A stretch of 42,748 nucleotides of DNA from Alphaproteobacteria bacterium (lineage in GTDB: Bacteria > Pseudomonadota > Alphaproteobacteria > Rickettsiales > 21-14-0-20-44-7). Both the position numbers and the translations under genes were made by a program. Below, one piece after another: positions 15,644 through 23,341 of the stretch. The notes below the pieces were generated by a model that saw only the letters and a list, made by a program, of their open reading frames with translations, was not told the DNA's origin and did no database searches. The stretch covers positions 8,037-50,784 of the forward strand of contig JABDBO010000002.1 in the NCBI GenBank assembly GCA_013288575.1. Reading direction: 5' to 3'. Numbering within the stretch: the first letter of the stretch is position 1; the number at the start of each line of letters is the position of its first letter.

Positions 15644-16252
15644 ATGTTAAATAACATGCGGCATAAAATCGGCAGATTATCTTTCGCCTTTCTGCTGGTA
15701 GTAAATACGGCTATAGCGGCCAATGCCCCAGCATCTGCAACAGCCAGTGCTGCCAGCGTTACTGATTATGATTCACAGGCCGTCATCATCTATAAATTTG
15801 CCTATTCTTACGTCGAATGGCCGCAGATAACGCTTAAAGATAATGTAAAATCAGTTCAGGTTTGCGTATTCGGCAATAGCCCAGCCTTCGTAAAATCGAT
15901 GGAAAATGTCAGCGCCAAAATTGCTGATAAACTCAAAATAAATATCAAAACAGATGCCGCGCTTGAAGAAATAGGCAGTTGCAACATAGCTTATGTTTCG
16001 CATGGCAGGAGTGATTCTAAGACCATAATCGCTGAAGCAAAAAAACATTCAGTTTTAACTGTTGCGCCAATTGATGGTTTTGCCAATGACGGCGGCATTA
16101 TAGAATTCAATTTTAGCGACTCCGGCGAAACCGGCGGCGTGCCAACAAGTACTGGTAACGTAACATTCAAAGTCAGCACAAAAGCAGCAACCGAGAGCAA
16201 CCTCAAAATAGCGACGGAAGCTCTTCAGTCGGCAAAAGAGGTGATCAAGTGA
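15644..16252 (+). CDS. YfiR-like periplasmic protein (DUF4154)
   Basis: The 202-residue product has a signal peptide (about 1-25; the Met at residue 5 is an alternative start) and a DUF4154/YfiR fold: I-I-Y-K-F-A-Y-S-Y-V-E-W-P near 48-60, V-C-V-F-G-N-S-P near 76, and I-E-F-N-F with the conserved C-terminal helix. In Pseudomonas, YfiR is a periplasmic repressor of a membrane diguanylate cyclase. Here it sits between a TonB receptor (0-base spacing) and a histidine kinase (GTGA overlap), so it probably modulates the kinase's periplasmic domain. Two Cys residues (about 77 and 112) could form a redox-sensitive disulfide as in YfiR; that is inference. Confidence 0.82.
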   Translation: MLNNMRHKIGRLSFAFLLVVNTAIAANAPASATASAASVTDYDSQAVIIYKFAYSYVEWPQITLKDNVKSVQVCVFGNSPAFVKSMENVSAKIADKLKINIKTDAALEEIGSCNIAYVSHGRSDSKTIIAEAKKHSVLTVAPIDGFANDGGIIEFNFSDSGETGGVPTSTGNVTFKVSTKAATESNLKIATEALQSAKEVIK

Positions 16253-17790
16253 TAATTTTGAAAAGAAAATCACTGAAAGGACGATTGTTGCTTATAATTC
16301 TCTCTATAAGCGCAATTTGCGTTATTCTCACAACTTTGGCGATAACTGGCTATGGAATTGTCAACATGCGCCAGAAGATGGCCTCTGACTTAGACCTCTC
16401 TACAAAAATTCGCGGCACCGGTTTGGCAGGTTATGTAGATTTCGCGCAAAGTGGCGATATTGAGAAAATCAACGCGATTCTTCCTGCCTCAAGTTCCAAA
16501 GATGAAATTATCGCCTGCGTTTACAAATCACCAAAAGATGGATTAACGCCTGATTATTTAATGGCGCATCACGAATCAGATAAAAAAGAAACTTGCCCAA
16601 CCCTGCAAGAAGTTGTTGCTCAGCAAGGTGCTAACCAACTTGGTAATACATTCTTTGATGATAACCACCTAAAATCATATAAGCCAATCCTTGCCCAGAA
16701 TGGCGATAGGGTAGGTTACATATATGTTGAGAATGACCTCCAACAGATCCACGAATTCTTCCGAATTCAATTATTGGTCGCATCATTAATCGCCATTGCG
16801 GTTATTACAATTTCATATTTCCTCGCGCAAATGCTCCAGCGTTCTATTTCGGAGCCAATCCAACGCCTTGTGAATACTACTCATAAAGTTTCTGCCGAAC
16901 GTGATTATTCAATTCGTGCCGAAAACTTCCTTTCTGGCGAAGATATTAAGCGCAATGAAATAAGTATTTTGATCGACGCCTTTAACAACATGTTAAATGA
17001 GGTTGAAGACCGCCGCCAACTCTTGCTTCGTAAAAACCAAGAACTCGTTCAATCAAAAGAATTGGCGGAAAGTGCCAACCGAGCCAAGTCGCAATTTCTC
17101 GCTAATATTTCGCACGAACTTCGCACGCCATTAAATGCCATTATCGGCTTTTCTGATATTATTCAGAAAGAGCTTCTTGGCCCAATTGAAAACACCAAAT
17201 ATGTTGAATATTCCAAAGATATCAATGAATCCGGCGAGCATCTGCTTCACATTATCAATGATATCTTGGATCTTTCCAAAGCAGAGGCCGGCAAATTAGA
17301 GCCGGTTTTACGCGAAATTAGCATTAAGAAAAGTGTTCAGGAATGCGTTGTGTTTATTGCCAAGCGCGCCGAAGAAAGCGGAATTGCCGTCCAAATTGAT
17401 GTTCCCGAAGAATTGCCAAATCTCGTGGTTGACCGCACCATGTTTAAACGCATCATGCTAAATCTCCTTTCCAACTCGGTGAAATTCACCAATCGTGGTG
17501 GTAAAATCCGCATTAGCGCGTCAGTTCGCCTCAATACCCGCAACGAAAACGTATTTAGCATTACGGTTGAAGATAGCGGTATCGGCATGAGCAAAAACGA
17601 TATTGATCTTGCATTCAAGAGCTTTGTCCAGCTTGATGGCGGCTTTAACCGCAAATATGAAGGCACGGGTCTTGGTCTACCACTTACCAAAAAACTGGTT
17701 GAATTGCATGGCGGCAGCATCGAAATGATGAGCGAAGTCGGCAAAGGAACTAAGGTAATGCTAAAATTCTATTGCCCGTCTTCTAAATAG
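16249..17790 (+). CDS. Membrane sensor histidine kinase (periplasmic CHASE8-like, HAMP, HisKA, HATPase)
   Basis: The 513-residue product starts at GTG 16249, overlapping the YfiR-like stop. Predicted layout: TM1 about 11-38, a periplasmic domain of about 135 residues resembling CHASE8, TM2 about 174-195, HAMP 196-255, HisKA with phospho-accepting His289 in S-H-E-L-R-T-P-L-N, and HATPase with N-box L-N-L-L-S-N-S near 404-410, G1 D-S-G-I-G-M at 442-447 and G2 G-T-G-L-G-L at 472-477. No receiver domain and no response-regulator gene are nearby, so its partner is elsewhere. TonB receptor-YfiR-CHASE8 protein operons are known in other proteobacteria, often with a diguanylate cyclase instead of a kinase. 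Confidence 0.9.
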   Translation: MIILKRKSLKGRLLLIILSISAICVILTTLAITGYGIVNMRQKMASDLDLSTKIRGTGLAGYVDFAQSGDIEKINAILPASSSKDEIIACVYKSPKDGLTPDYLMAHHESDKKETCPTLQEVVAQQGANQLGNTFFDDNHLKSYKPILAQNGDRVGYIYVENDLQQIHEFFRIQLLVASLIAIAVITISYFLAQMLQRSISEPIQRLVNTTHKVSAERDYSIRAENFLSGEDIKRNEISILIDAFNNMLNEVEDRRQLLLRKNQELVQSKELAESANRAKSQFLANISHELRTPLNAIIGFSDIIQKELLGPIENTKYVEYSKDINESGEHLLHIINDILDLSKAEAGKLEPVLREISIKKSVQECVVFIAKRAEESGIAVQIDVPEELPNLVVDRTMFKRIMLNLLSNSVKFTNRGGKIRISASVRLNTRNENVFSITVEDSGIGMSKNDIDLAFKSFVQLDGGFNRKYEGTGLGLPLTKKLVELHGGSIEMMSEVGKGTKVMLKFYCPSSK

Positions 17791-17865
17791 CTGGATTATT
17801 CCTGATATTTTTTGTAATAAAACTTTCATTTCCTAGACTTGCAGTTTTTTGCTAAAAATAACTAT

Positions 17866-18525
17866 ATGCCACGCAATATTAGAATAACGCTTCTGAGCAC
17901 AGCTGTTTTAGCTTTGGCTATAACATCGGTAGCCCATGCAAGTGAAATGGATGATATCTCGCAAAAGCTTAAAAGCGGTGATTATTCCGTTGTTAAAACC
18001 CAGCTTATTCCGTTGGCCGAATCTGGCGATGCGCGTGCGCAATTTAACCTTGGCGTTTCATATAATTACGGCAACGGCGTTGAGAAAGATGTTGGCAAAG
18101 CTTTTGAGTGGACAAAAAAATCAGCACAAAACGGTGATGTGCATGGGCAGGTGAACCTGGCCAATATGTATATGCAGGGGCAGGGCACTGATAAAAGCAT
18201 TCCCGAAGCAATTAATTGGTATGAAAAAGCCGCCACGCAAGATGATATCCATGCAGAAGTTGTGCTCGGTAAAATTTATCGCGATGGCCTTACTGGCAAA
18301 GTGGATTATTCAAAATCATTCCAATATTTCTCAAAAGCGGCAGAACATGGTGATCATGAAGCGGAATTTAACCTAGCAGGTTTTTATCATTATGGTTTCG
18401 GCGTTCAGAAAGATGAGGAAAGGGCAAAATCTCTTCTTGCTGAGGCAAATAGTGGGCAATCTAATAACCAGCCAAACAAGCCGCACGCAACTCTTGCTGC
18501 TTATTCAAATAACCAAGATCAATAA
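17866..18525 (+). CDS. Secreted Sel1-repeat (SLR) protein
   Basis: The product has a signal peptide (about 1-25, ending A-H-A-S) and four Sel1-like repeats covering about residues 45-190 (A-x-x-x-L-G-x-x-Y-x-x-G-x-G pattern), then a Asn/Gln-rich tail. The ATG at 17866 is chosen because it starts the signal peptide directly; a TTG at 17839 in frame would add nine residues. Such proteins act as periplasmic or surface scaffolds in signalling and envelope functions. It lies 75 bases after the kinase in the same direction and may be part of that system; no terminator is visible between them. Confidence 0.85.
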   Translation: MPRNIRITLLSTAVLALAITSVAHASEMDDISQKLKSGDYSVVKTQLIPLAESGDARAQFNLGVSYNYGNGVEKDVGKAFEWTKKSAQNGDVHGQVNLANMYMQGQGTDKSIPEAINWYEKAATQDDIHAEVVLGKIYRDGLTGKVDYSKSFQYFSKAAEHGDHEAEFNLAGFYHYGFGVQKDEERAKSLLAEANSGQSNNQPNKPHATLAAYSNNQDQ

Positions 18526-18531
18526 ATTTAA

Positions 18532-19467
18532 TTATTCTTCCAGTAATTTTGGAACATTGCGCTGAAAACGCGCCAGATATTTTGGCACCACGCTATCAAT
18601 AGCAGTTGGCTGAATTTCTAATTCGCTCAAAGTTTTTGTGCGCGAAGTCACGATGTTATCGTGCTTTAAAAGTTTCACCTGATCAGCGGTCAGAATAAAA
18701 TTTGGTGAAAAGAGTGCACCAAAGCGGGCGGCTGTGAATGGCAAATTCAACAGCAGGCGTTTTCTGCCAGTATATTCCAATACGCGTTGTAAAATTTCTT
18801 TAAATGTCAGAACTTCTGGCCCACCGAGCTGATAAGCTCCCGCTTTAAATTCTTCATCAACAACCTTTTTAACTGCTGTGCCGATATCGCCAACATAAAC
18901 TGGTTGCATTTTGGTTTTGCCGCCACCAATCAACGGCAAAAACGGTACTAAACTGCTAAGTCTAGCAAAGAAATTGAAGAAGTTATCTTCCGGCCCAAAC
19001 ACTACGCTCGGCTTCATTATATAAGCCTCAGGGAAGGCGGCCATTACAGCTTTTTCGCCATTTATTTTACTTTTCGCATATTTTGATTTTGATTCCGGAT
19101 CAACGATTGCTGAAATATGTACGAACTTTTTGACATCCATTTCTTTGGCGGCTTTTGCCAAACGTTCTGCCCCTTGGGCATGCAAAGCATCAAATTTTTG
19201 GCGGCCAGATTGATATAAAACACCAACCAAATTCACCACTGCATAAGAACCTTCAACCAGTTCTGCCAATCTCTCAGAATCGCGCAAATTGCCTTTAACT
19301 GGCACAATTTGGCCTACAAAACCTTCAGGGCGTAAAACTTTTGCATCTTCCGGGTTACGGCTAACAACCTTAATTGTATAACCTGCCAGCGCCAGCTCGC
19401 GCACGACATATTTGCCAATAAACCCAGAGCCGCCAAAGACGGTAACAATTTTTCCGTTTAAAATCAT
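18532..19467 (-). CDS. NAD(P)-binding complex I NDUFA9-like SDR protein
   Basis: The 311-residue extended/atypical SDR has the nucleotide-binding motif G12-x-x-G15-x-x-G18 (G-G-S-G-F-I-G) and a family-typical segment H-I-S-A-I near 117 followed by K-S-K-I-N-G-E. It matches the alphaproteobacterial homologues of mitochondrial NDUFA9, an accessory/assembly subunit of respiratory complex I. Tail-to-tail with the Sel1 gene (6 bases). No nuo genes are in the window. Confidence 0.88.
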   Translation of the reverse strand: MILNGKIVTVFGGSGFIGKYVVRELALAGYTIKVVSRNPEDAKVLRPEGFVGQIVPVKGNLRDSERLAELVEGSYAVVNLVGVLYQSGRQKFDALHAQGAERLAKAAKEMDVKKFVHISAIVDPESKSKYAKSKINGEKAVMAAFPEAYIMKPSVVFGPEDNFFNFFARLSSLVPFLPLIGGGKTKMQPVYVGDIGTAVKKVVDEEFKAGAYQLGGPEVLTFKEILQRVLEYTGRKRLLLNLPFTAARFGALFSPNFILTADQVKLLKHDNIVTSRTKTLSELEIQPTAIDSVVPKYLARFQRNVPKLLEE

Positions 19468-19547
19468 AGAGTCAGTTTATTTAAAATTCGGCCAGTAGCA
19501 AGAGGTTTTAGCCCCATATTTCAGGCAAATGTCATATTGAGGTAACA

Positions 19548-20666
19548 TTGGCATGCTATACAACACTAATGGCAGATAGCGCTGAACCGCAAGCAAACTC
19601 ACCAGAAATCAAGGTTGAAGTGGTGCGCAATGGTCTGTTCACTTCCTTTCTAAAAAGCGCCGAATCTTACTCAACTCAACTAGTTGCCCAGAGCGAAAAA
19701 TTCATCTCTGCCAGCCAGGCAAAATTTGGCGAAGTTATCGCTCCTACTGGCGGCGACCGCAATGCAAAAATGGGCCGTGGTGTTACAGGGACGGTTATTG
19801 CTGCTGCATCAATCACAGTGCTTGGCGCCGAAAGCCTGCAAGATTTCCAAAAAGGCGATAAAGCCGCCGGTGCCAGCAAGCTTGGTCAAATCGGCCTTAT
19901 TACAATGGGAGCTTTCAAATCTACCCGCGAAGCAGTAGTTGAACAATTCGCCAAACTTCCGGGAGTAAAAACAGTCGCCGGTAACATTGGCGAAAAAATT
20001 ATTGAGTTAACACCAAGCTTTGGTGAGGCTGCGGCAAAAGCCAGCAAACTCCCGGTAATAAAACAAGTCGCAGAAAAGCTGGCGGAAACAGGTTTAAAAC
20101 TTTCACCGCGCATGGCCGGCAAAGCAGTGCCGGTATTAGGTGCCGTAGTTGAAGAATGCTATGGACTCTATGGTCTTGGCAAAGGGCTTTGGGAAGGAGA
20201 TCCTAAACGCGGCATCGGTAATTTTGTCGTTGCCCAAGGCGGCGCAATTGGCGCATTAGTTCCATATCCCGGCGCATCCTTCATTGCCTCCGAGGCATTA
20301 TCAGAAGGTGCCTCGCGCCTGTATAACCATTTTTTCTATAAAGATAGACCGGAGGGTGAGCAAATTCGCGGTGCAACAACCGTTACGCTTTACCACGGTA
20401 TAATGGATATTATACATACGGCCAAAACTGAGCCACCAACTCAAAATTGTCCGGATATTAAACCATCAGAAAAAACAGAATTCAGAAATGCTCCTGTTGA
20501 GCTGCCAGAATCTCCAGATTTATGCAAATCCATAAATCTGAATGATGATTTGAGCAAGAAGCTAAAAATTTCCTTAGGTAATTATGATCCGAATAATGTC
20601 GATACAATCAAATTCCCTGCATCCGAGGTGCAGAATATAAAACCAGCCACGCCGCAATTTAGATAG
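19548..20666 (+). CDS. Hypothetical protein with Gly/Ala-rich hydrophobic segments
   Basis: The open frame gives 372 residues from TTG 19548, which has GAGG at 19539-19542, 5 bases upstream; the ATG at 19569 is the alternative start. There is no N-terminal signal peptide. Several amphiphilic Gly/Ala-rich stretches occur (about 78-95, 190-215 and 225-250) that could insert into membranes or form helical hairpins, reminiscent of pore-forming or effector-type proteins. The last ~90 residues are polar, Pro/Asn-rich and probably disordered. I recognise no family. It stands alone between minus-strand genes. Confidence 0.7.
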   Translation: MACYTTLMADSAEPQANSPEIKVEVVRNGLFTSFLKSAESYSTQLVAQSEKFISASQAKFGEVIAPTGGDRNAKMGRGVTGTVIAAASITVLGAESLQDFQKGDKAAGASKLGQIGLITMGAFKSTREAVVEQFAKLPGVKTVAGNIGEKIIELTPSFGEAAAKASKLPVIKQVAEKLAETGLKLSPRMAGKAVPVLGAVVEECYGLYGLGKGLWEGDPKRGIGNFVVAQGGAIGALVPYPGASFIASEALSEGASRLYNHFFYKDRPEGEQIRGATTVTLYHGIMDIIHTAKTEPPTQNCPDIKPSEKTEFRNAPVELPESPDLCKSINLNDDLSKKLKISLGNYDPNNVDTIKFPASEVQNIKPATPQFR

Positions 20667-20699
20667 CTATTTCAACTTCTCCAAAACAATTGAGTTATT

Positions 20700-20972
20700 C
20701 TACTTACTACAAGCATTAATATTTTCACCAGAAAGCAAACTTACAGGAATTACACCGGCTGAGTAATACCTACATCTTTTTCCGCAAACATTTAAATCTA
20801 TATATTCTTGTCTGCCTTTACTCGTCCTTTCTATAAAGGAAACTTTCTCCAAAGGGCAGGAGTTTTTCTCAGATGCGTAACTGGAAACGCGTGAAATTTC
20901 GGTGGCGGCCATTAAAATTATATATGTCGCCGCAATGGCAAACAGAACAAGCGTAGATAGCTTTAAGCTCAT
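20700..20972 (-). CDS. Hypothetical small membrane-anchored or secreted protein with four Cys
   Basis: The 90-residue product begins with a hydrophobic segment (about 5-24) that could be a signal anchor, followed by a polar domain with four Cys residues (near 39, 63, 67 and 88) that could form two disulfides in the periplasm. Its ATG overlaps the purA stop as ATGA (20969-20972), so it is probably translated by coupling to purA. I recognise no family. Confidence 0.6.
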   Translation of the reverse strand: MSLKLSTLVLFAIAATYIILMAATEISRVSSYASEKNSCPLEKVSFIERTSKGRQEYIDLNVCGKRCRYYSAGVIPVSLLSGENINACSK

Positions 20973-22249
20973 AGCTTGTTATCAAGAATAATAGAGTCAT
21001 CCCGTTCCGGACTGGTAGAGATAAGCGCGATTTTCACACCGACCAATTCTTCTAACCGTTTTACATATTTCTGCGCATTCACCGGCAGATCATCAAATTT
21101 CCGCACGCCAGCGGTAGTGGATTTCCATCCCGCAATTTCTTCATAAATCGGTTTAATGCGAGTTTGCGCTTGCGGGCAGGCAGGGAAATAATCAAACTTT
21201 TTGCCATCCAACTCATAACCGACGCAAATTTTCAATGAATCCAATTCTTCCAAAACATCGAGTTTCATCAGCGCAATGCCATCAATGCCATTCAGCTTGC
21301 AAGCCTGGCGCACCAGCACTGCATCAAACCATCCACAACGGCGAATGCGCGAAGTGACCGTACCAAACTCGTGGCCTTTCTTTTGAATGTGTTGACCAAT
21401 TTCATTTTCCAATTCTGTTGGAAACGGTCCACTGCCAACCCGTGTTGTATAAGCTTTAGTGATGCCGAGTTTATAACTTTTTGTATATCCCAATCCACAG
21501 CCAGCCTGCGCCTGTGCAGCAATTGTGTTTGATGATGTTACAAACGGATAAGTTCCATGGTCAACATCAAGCAGCGTGCCTTGCGCGCCTTCGAACAAAA
21601 TCTTTTTGCCGGCTGTTTGCAATTTATCCAGCTCATACCAAACTGGTTTGATAAATGGCGTAATTTTTGGCGCAAGATCAGTCAAAAACTTTAAGACATC
21701 ATTCAATTTAATTTCCGGTTGGCCAAGTCCGCGGCGGAGCGCATTGTGATAAACGAGCAAATTCTCTAAACGCTCTTTCAAATATTCTGGGTTTTTCAAA
21801 TCAGAAACACGAATCGCCCGGCGCGCAACTTTATCTTCATAAGCCGGCCCAATGCCGCGGCCAGTCGTGCCAATTTTATTTACACCTTTAGCTTCTTCCA
21901 ACGCCCGATCCAGCTCAGAATGCAGCGGCAGAATCAAACAGCAATTATCCGCAATATACAAATTATCTGGATTAATTTTTATACCTTTCTCAGCAAGCTG
22001 ACCCATCTCTTTAATCAAGTGCTCAGGGTCAATCACCACACCATTGCCGATAACCGAAATCTTCCCTGGCCGCACAATTCCGCTTGGCAGCAGGCTCAAT
22101 TTATAAACTACACCATTAATAACCAGCGTATGCCCGGCATTATGCCCGCCCTGGAATCGAACGATAACATCAGCAGATTCGGCCAGCAAATCAACCACTT
22201 TGCCTTTGCCTTCATCTCCCCATTGTGTGCCGATAATTGTTATATTCAT
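20969..22249 (-). CDS. purA: Adenylosuccinate synthase PurA
   Basis: The 426-residue enzyme makes adenylosuccinate from IMP, aspartate and GTP, the first committed AMP step. The GTP P-loop-like motif G-T-Q-W-G-D-E-G-K-G-K is at 7-17, with the G-H-N-A-G-H-T motif near 36-42, G-T-T-G-R-G-I-G-P-A-Y near 127, and T-R-V-G-S-G-P-F-P-T-E near 297. Length is standard. A hairpin with a 7-base U-tract lies 16 bases before the ATG in the same direction, so purA is separated from the small secreted genes or is attenuated by it. Confidence 0.97.
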   Translation of the reverse strand: MNITIIGTQWGDEGKGKVVDLLAESADVIVRFQGGHNAGHTLVINGVVYKLSLLPSGIVRPGKISVIGNGVVIDPEHLIKEMGQLAEKGIKINPDNLYIADNCCLILPLHSELDRALEEAKGVNKIGTTGRGIGPAYEDKVARRAIRVSDLKNPEYLKERLENLLVYHNALRRGLGQPEIKLNDVLKFLTDLAPKITPFIKPVWYELDKLQTAGKKILFEGAQGTLLDVDHGTYPFVTSSNTIAAQAQAGCGLGYTKSYKLGITKAYTTRVGSGPFPTELENEIGQHIQKKGHEFGTVTSRIRRCGWFDAVLVRQACKLNGIDGIALMKLDVLEELDSLKICVGYELDGKKFDYFPACPQAQTRIKPIYEEIAGWKSTTAGVRKFDDLPVNAQKYVKRLEELVGVKIALISTSPERDDSIILDNKL

Positions 22250-22265
22250 TTCGTAAAAAATCTCA

Positions 22266-22302
22266 TAAAAAAACGGCGCTCAAAAAAGGTGGTTGGCACC
22301 GT
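22266..22302 (-). terminator. Likely intrinsic terminator between the small secreted genes and purA
   Basis: On the minus strand, ACGGTGC (22302-22296) can pair with GCGCCGT (22279-22273), one G-U pair included, followed directly by seven T residues (22272-22266). The loop is 16 bases. It lies after the 22361-22657 gene and just ahead of purA. Confidence 0.5.
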
Positions 22303-22360
22303 CGGTTAATAAAGAAATGCCATATTCATGCCCGGTTGGCAAGAGTTTTTAGTGTTTATG

Positions 22361-22657
22361 TTAGTCTGAATTAAGCCGGTTTTTCAGACAATCATAATAA
22401 TCATCCTGTTGGGCGGCATTGCTGCGGCCTTTTTCGTCAACTTGTGCCTTAGCCTGGCAATCTAGTGATTTCTGGTAATTTGGCGAATTTCCGCCGCTGG
22501 AAGGCGCGTTGCTGCGCTCCAAATTGTCCGAATTTGTCGCGGGCTGGGCTTGCGAGTTATCATATTGATAATTTGGATCATTATAATCTGCCGCAACTGC
22601 TGGCCAGGCAAAAGAAACAAAAGCAATAAAAACAAAAATTTTTATGAGGTTGTTCAC
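22361..22657 (-). CDS. Small secreted protein, paralogue of the next upstream gene
   Basis: The 98-residue product has a signal peptide (about 1-22, A-V-A-A) and a short Asn/Gln/Ser-rich region, then a C-terminal segment with one Cys near 67 and the motif D-D-Y-Y-D-C-L-K-N-R-L. The start codon is GTG (22655-22657), 3 bases after the previous gene's stop, pointing to translational coupling. The C-terminal motif is shared with the adjacent gene, so the pair arose by tandem duplication. Two Cys residues could form one disulfide. Family unknown to me. Confidence 0.65.
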   Translation of the reverse strand: MNNLIKIFVFIAFVSFAWPAVAADYNDPNYQYDNSQAQPATNSDNLERSNAPSSGGNSPNYQKSLDCQAKAQVDEKGRSNAAQQDDYYDCLKNRLNSD

Positions 22658-22660
22658 GCT

Positions 22661-22975
22661 CTAGTTCATATCTAATTTATTCTGCAGGCAATCATAATAA
22701 ATACCTTGCGATGCAGCTGCAGTTGAACCGTTTCCTATAGCTTTATCAGCTTCACTACGGCAGGCAAGAGCAATAGATTTGGCAGAAGCTGGCGAATCTG
22801 CGGTGGTTAAATCCTTAGCTTGTGAAACTACTGAACTAGGTATGATATGCGTGTAAATTTTACCGCTGGTAGGGGTAAGTGAATCAAGCTTTGCTATTTG
22901 CGTATTGCCACTAGCTAACACAGTAGCTGAATAGCCAATCGCTACAATTATAACCAAAGCTATGAGAAATTTCAT
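22661..22975 (-). CDS. Small secreted protein with C-terminal Y-Y-D-C-L motif
   Basis: The 104-residue product has a hydrophobic N-terminal signal (about 1-22), a Thr/Ser-rich middle, and a C-terminal part with a Cys near 74 and the motif G-I-Y-Y-D-C-L-Q-N-K-L-D. It is paralogous to the gene directly downstream: both have one Cys in an A-C-R/D-C-Q context about 25 residues before Y-Y-D-C-L. It is the first gene of this two-gene unit. No domain recognised. Confidence 0.65.
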   Translation of the reverse strand: MKFLIALVIIVAIGYSATVLASGNTQIAKLDSLTPTSGKIYTHIIPSSVVSQAKDLTTADSPASAKSIALACRSEADKAIGNGSTAAASQGIYYDCLQNKLDMN

Positions 22976-23050
22976 ATGCTTAACCCCAAAATTTGCCTGG
23001 CAACCTTATAGCATATTCTGTGCTAAAATTCAACTTTAAACATCCAGATT

Positions 23051-23078
23051 AATGAAAAAGCTGCCAAATGGCAGCTTT
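23051..23078 (-). terminator. Intrinsic terminator of tRNA-Gly
   Basis: On the minus strand AAAGCTGCC, a 4-base loop ATTT, and GGCAGCTTT form a perfect 9-bp stem (23078-23057), followed by a T-rich stretch TTTCATT. It starts 12 bases after the tRNA 3' end. Confidence 0.75.
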
Positions 23079-23090
23079 GCATTGAAAAAC

Positions 23091-23165
<75 letters not shown>

Positions 23166-23269
23166 ATCCTATTTAAACGCTGCTTTTGACAGCAGGACCC
23201 GGATATTATGAAAAACCGCAAACAATGCAAGCGGAATTTTTATTGGAGTATATTTTTCTATAAATAAGG

Positions 23270-23338
23270 TGCGAGGCAGGAGCCGAGCGAGCCTTCAGCA
23301 ATGCCCATCGGAGGGCCAGAAGGCCCGCATGGGGGCGA
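23270..23338. repeat. GC-rich hairpin element B behind the permease gene
   Basis: A GC-rich island in AT-rich spacer starts 4 bases past the permease stop. CCCAT (23304-23308) plus GGGCC (23313-23317) pair with GGCCC (23322-23326) plus ATGGG (23329-23333) around an AGAA loop. The distal part, with repeated GAGC/GAGCC words, resembles the elements at 6851 and 28612. No T-run follows. Confidence 0.55.
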
Positions 23339-23341
23339 TTA

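Noticed and set aside
17337..17744. 135-codon minus-strand open frame
   Set aside because: Antisense to the kinase catalytic domain.
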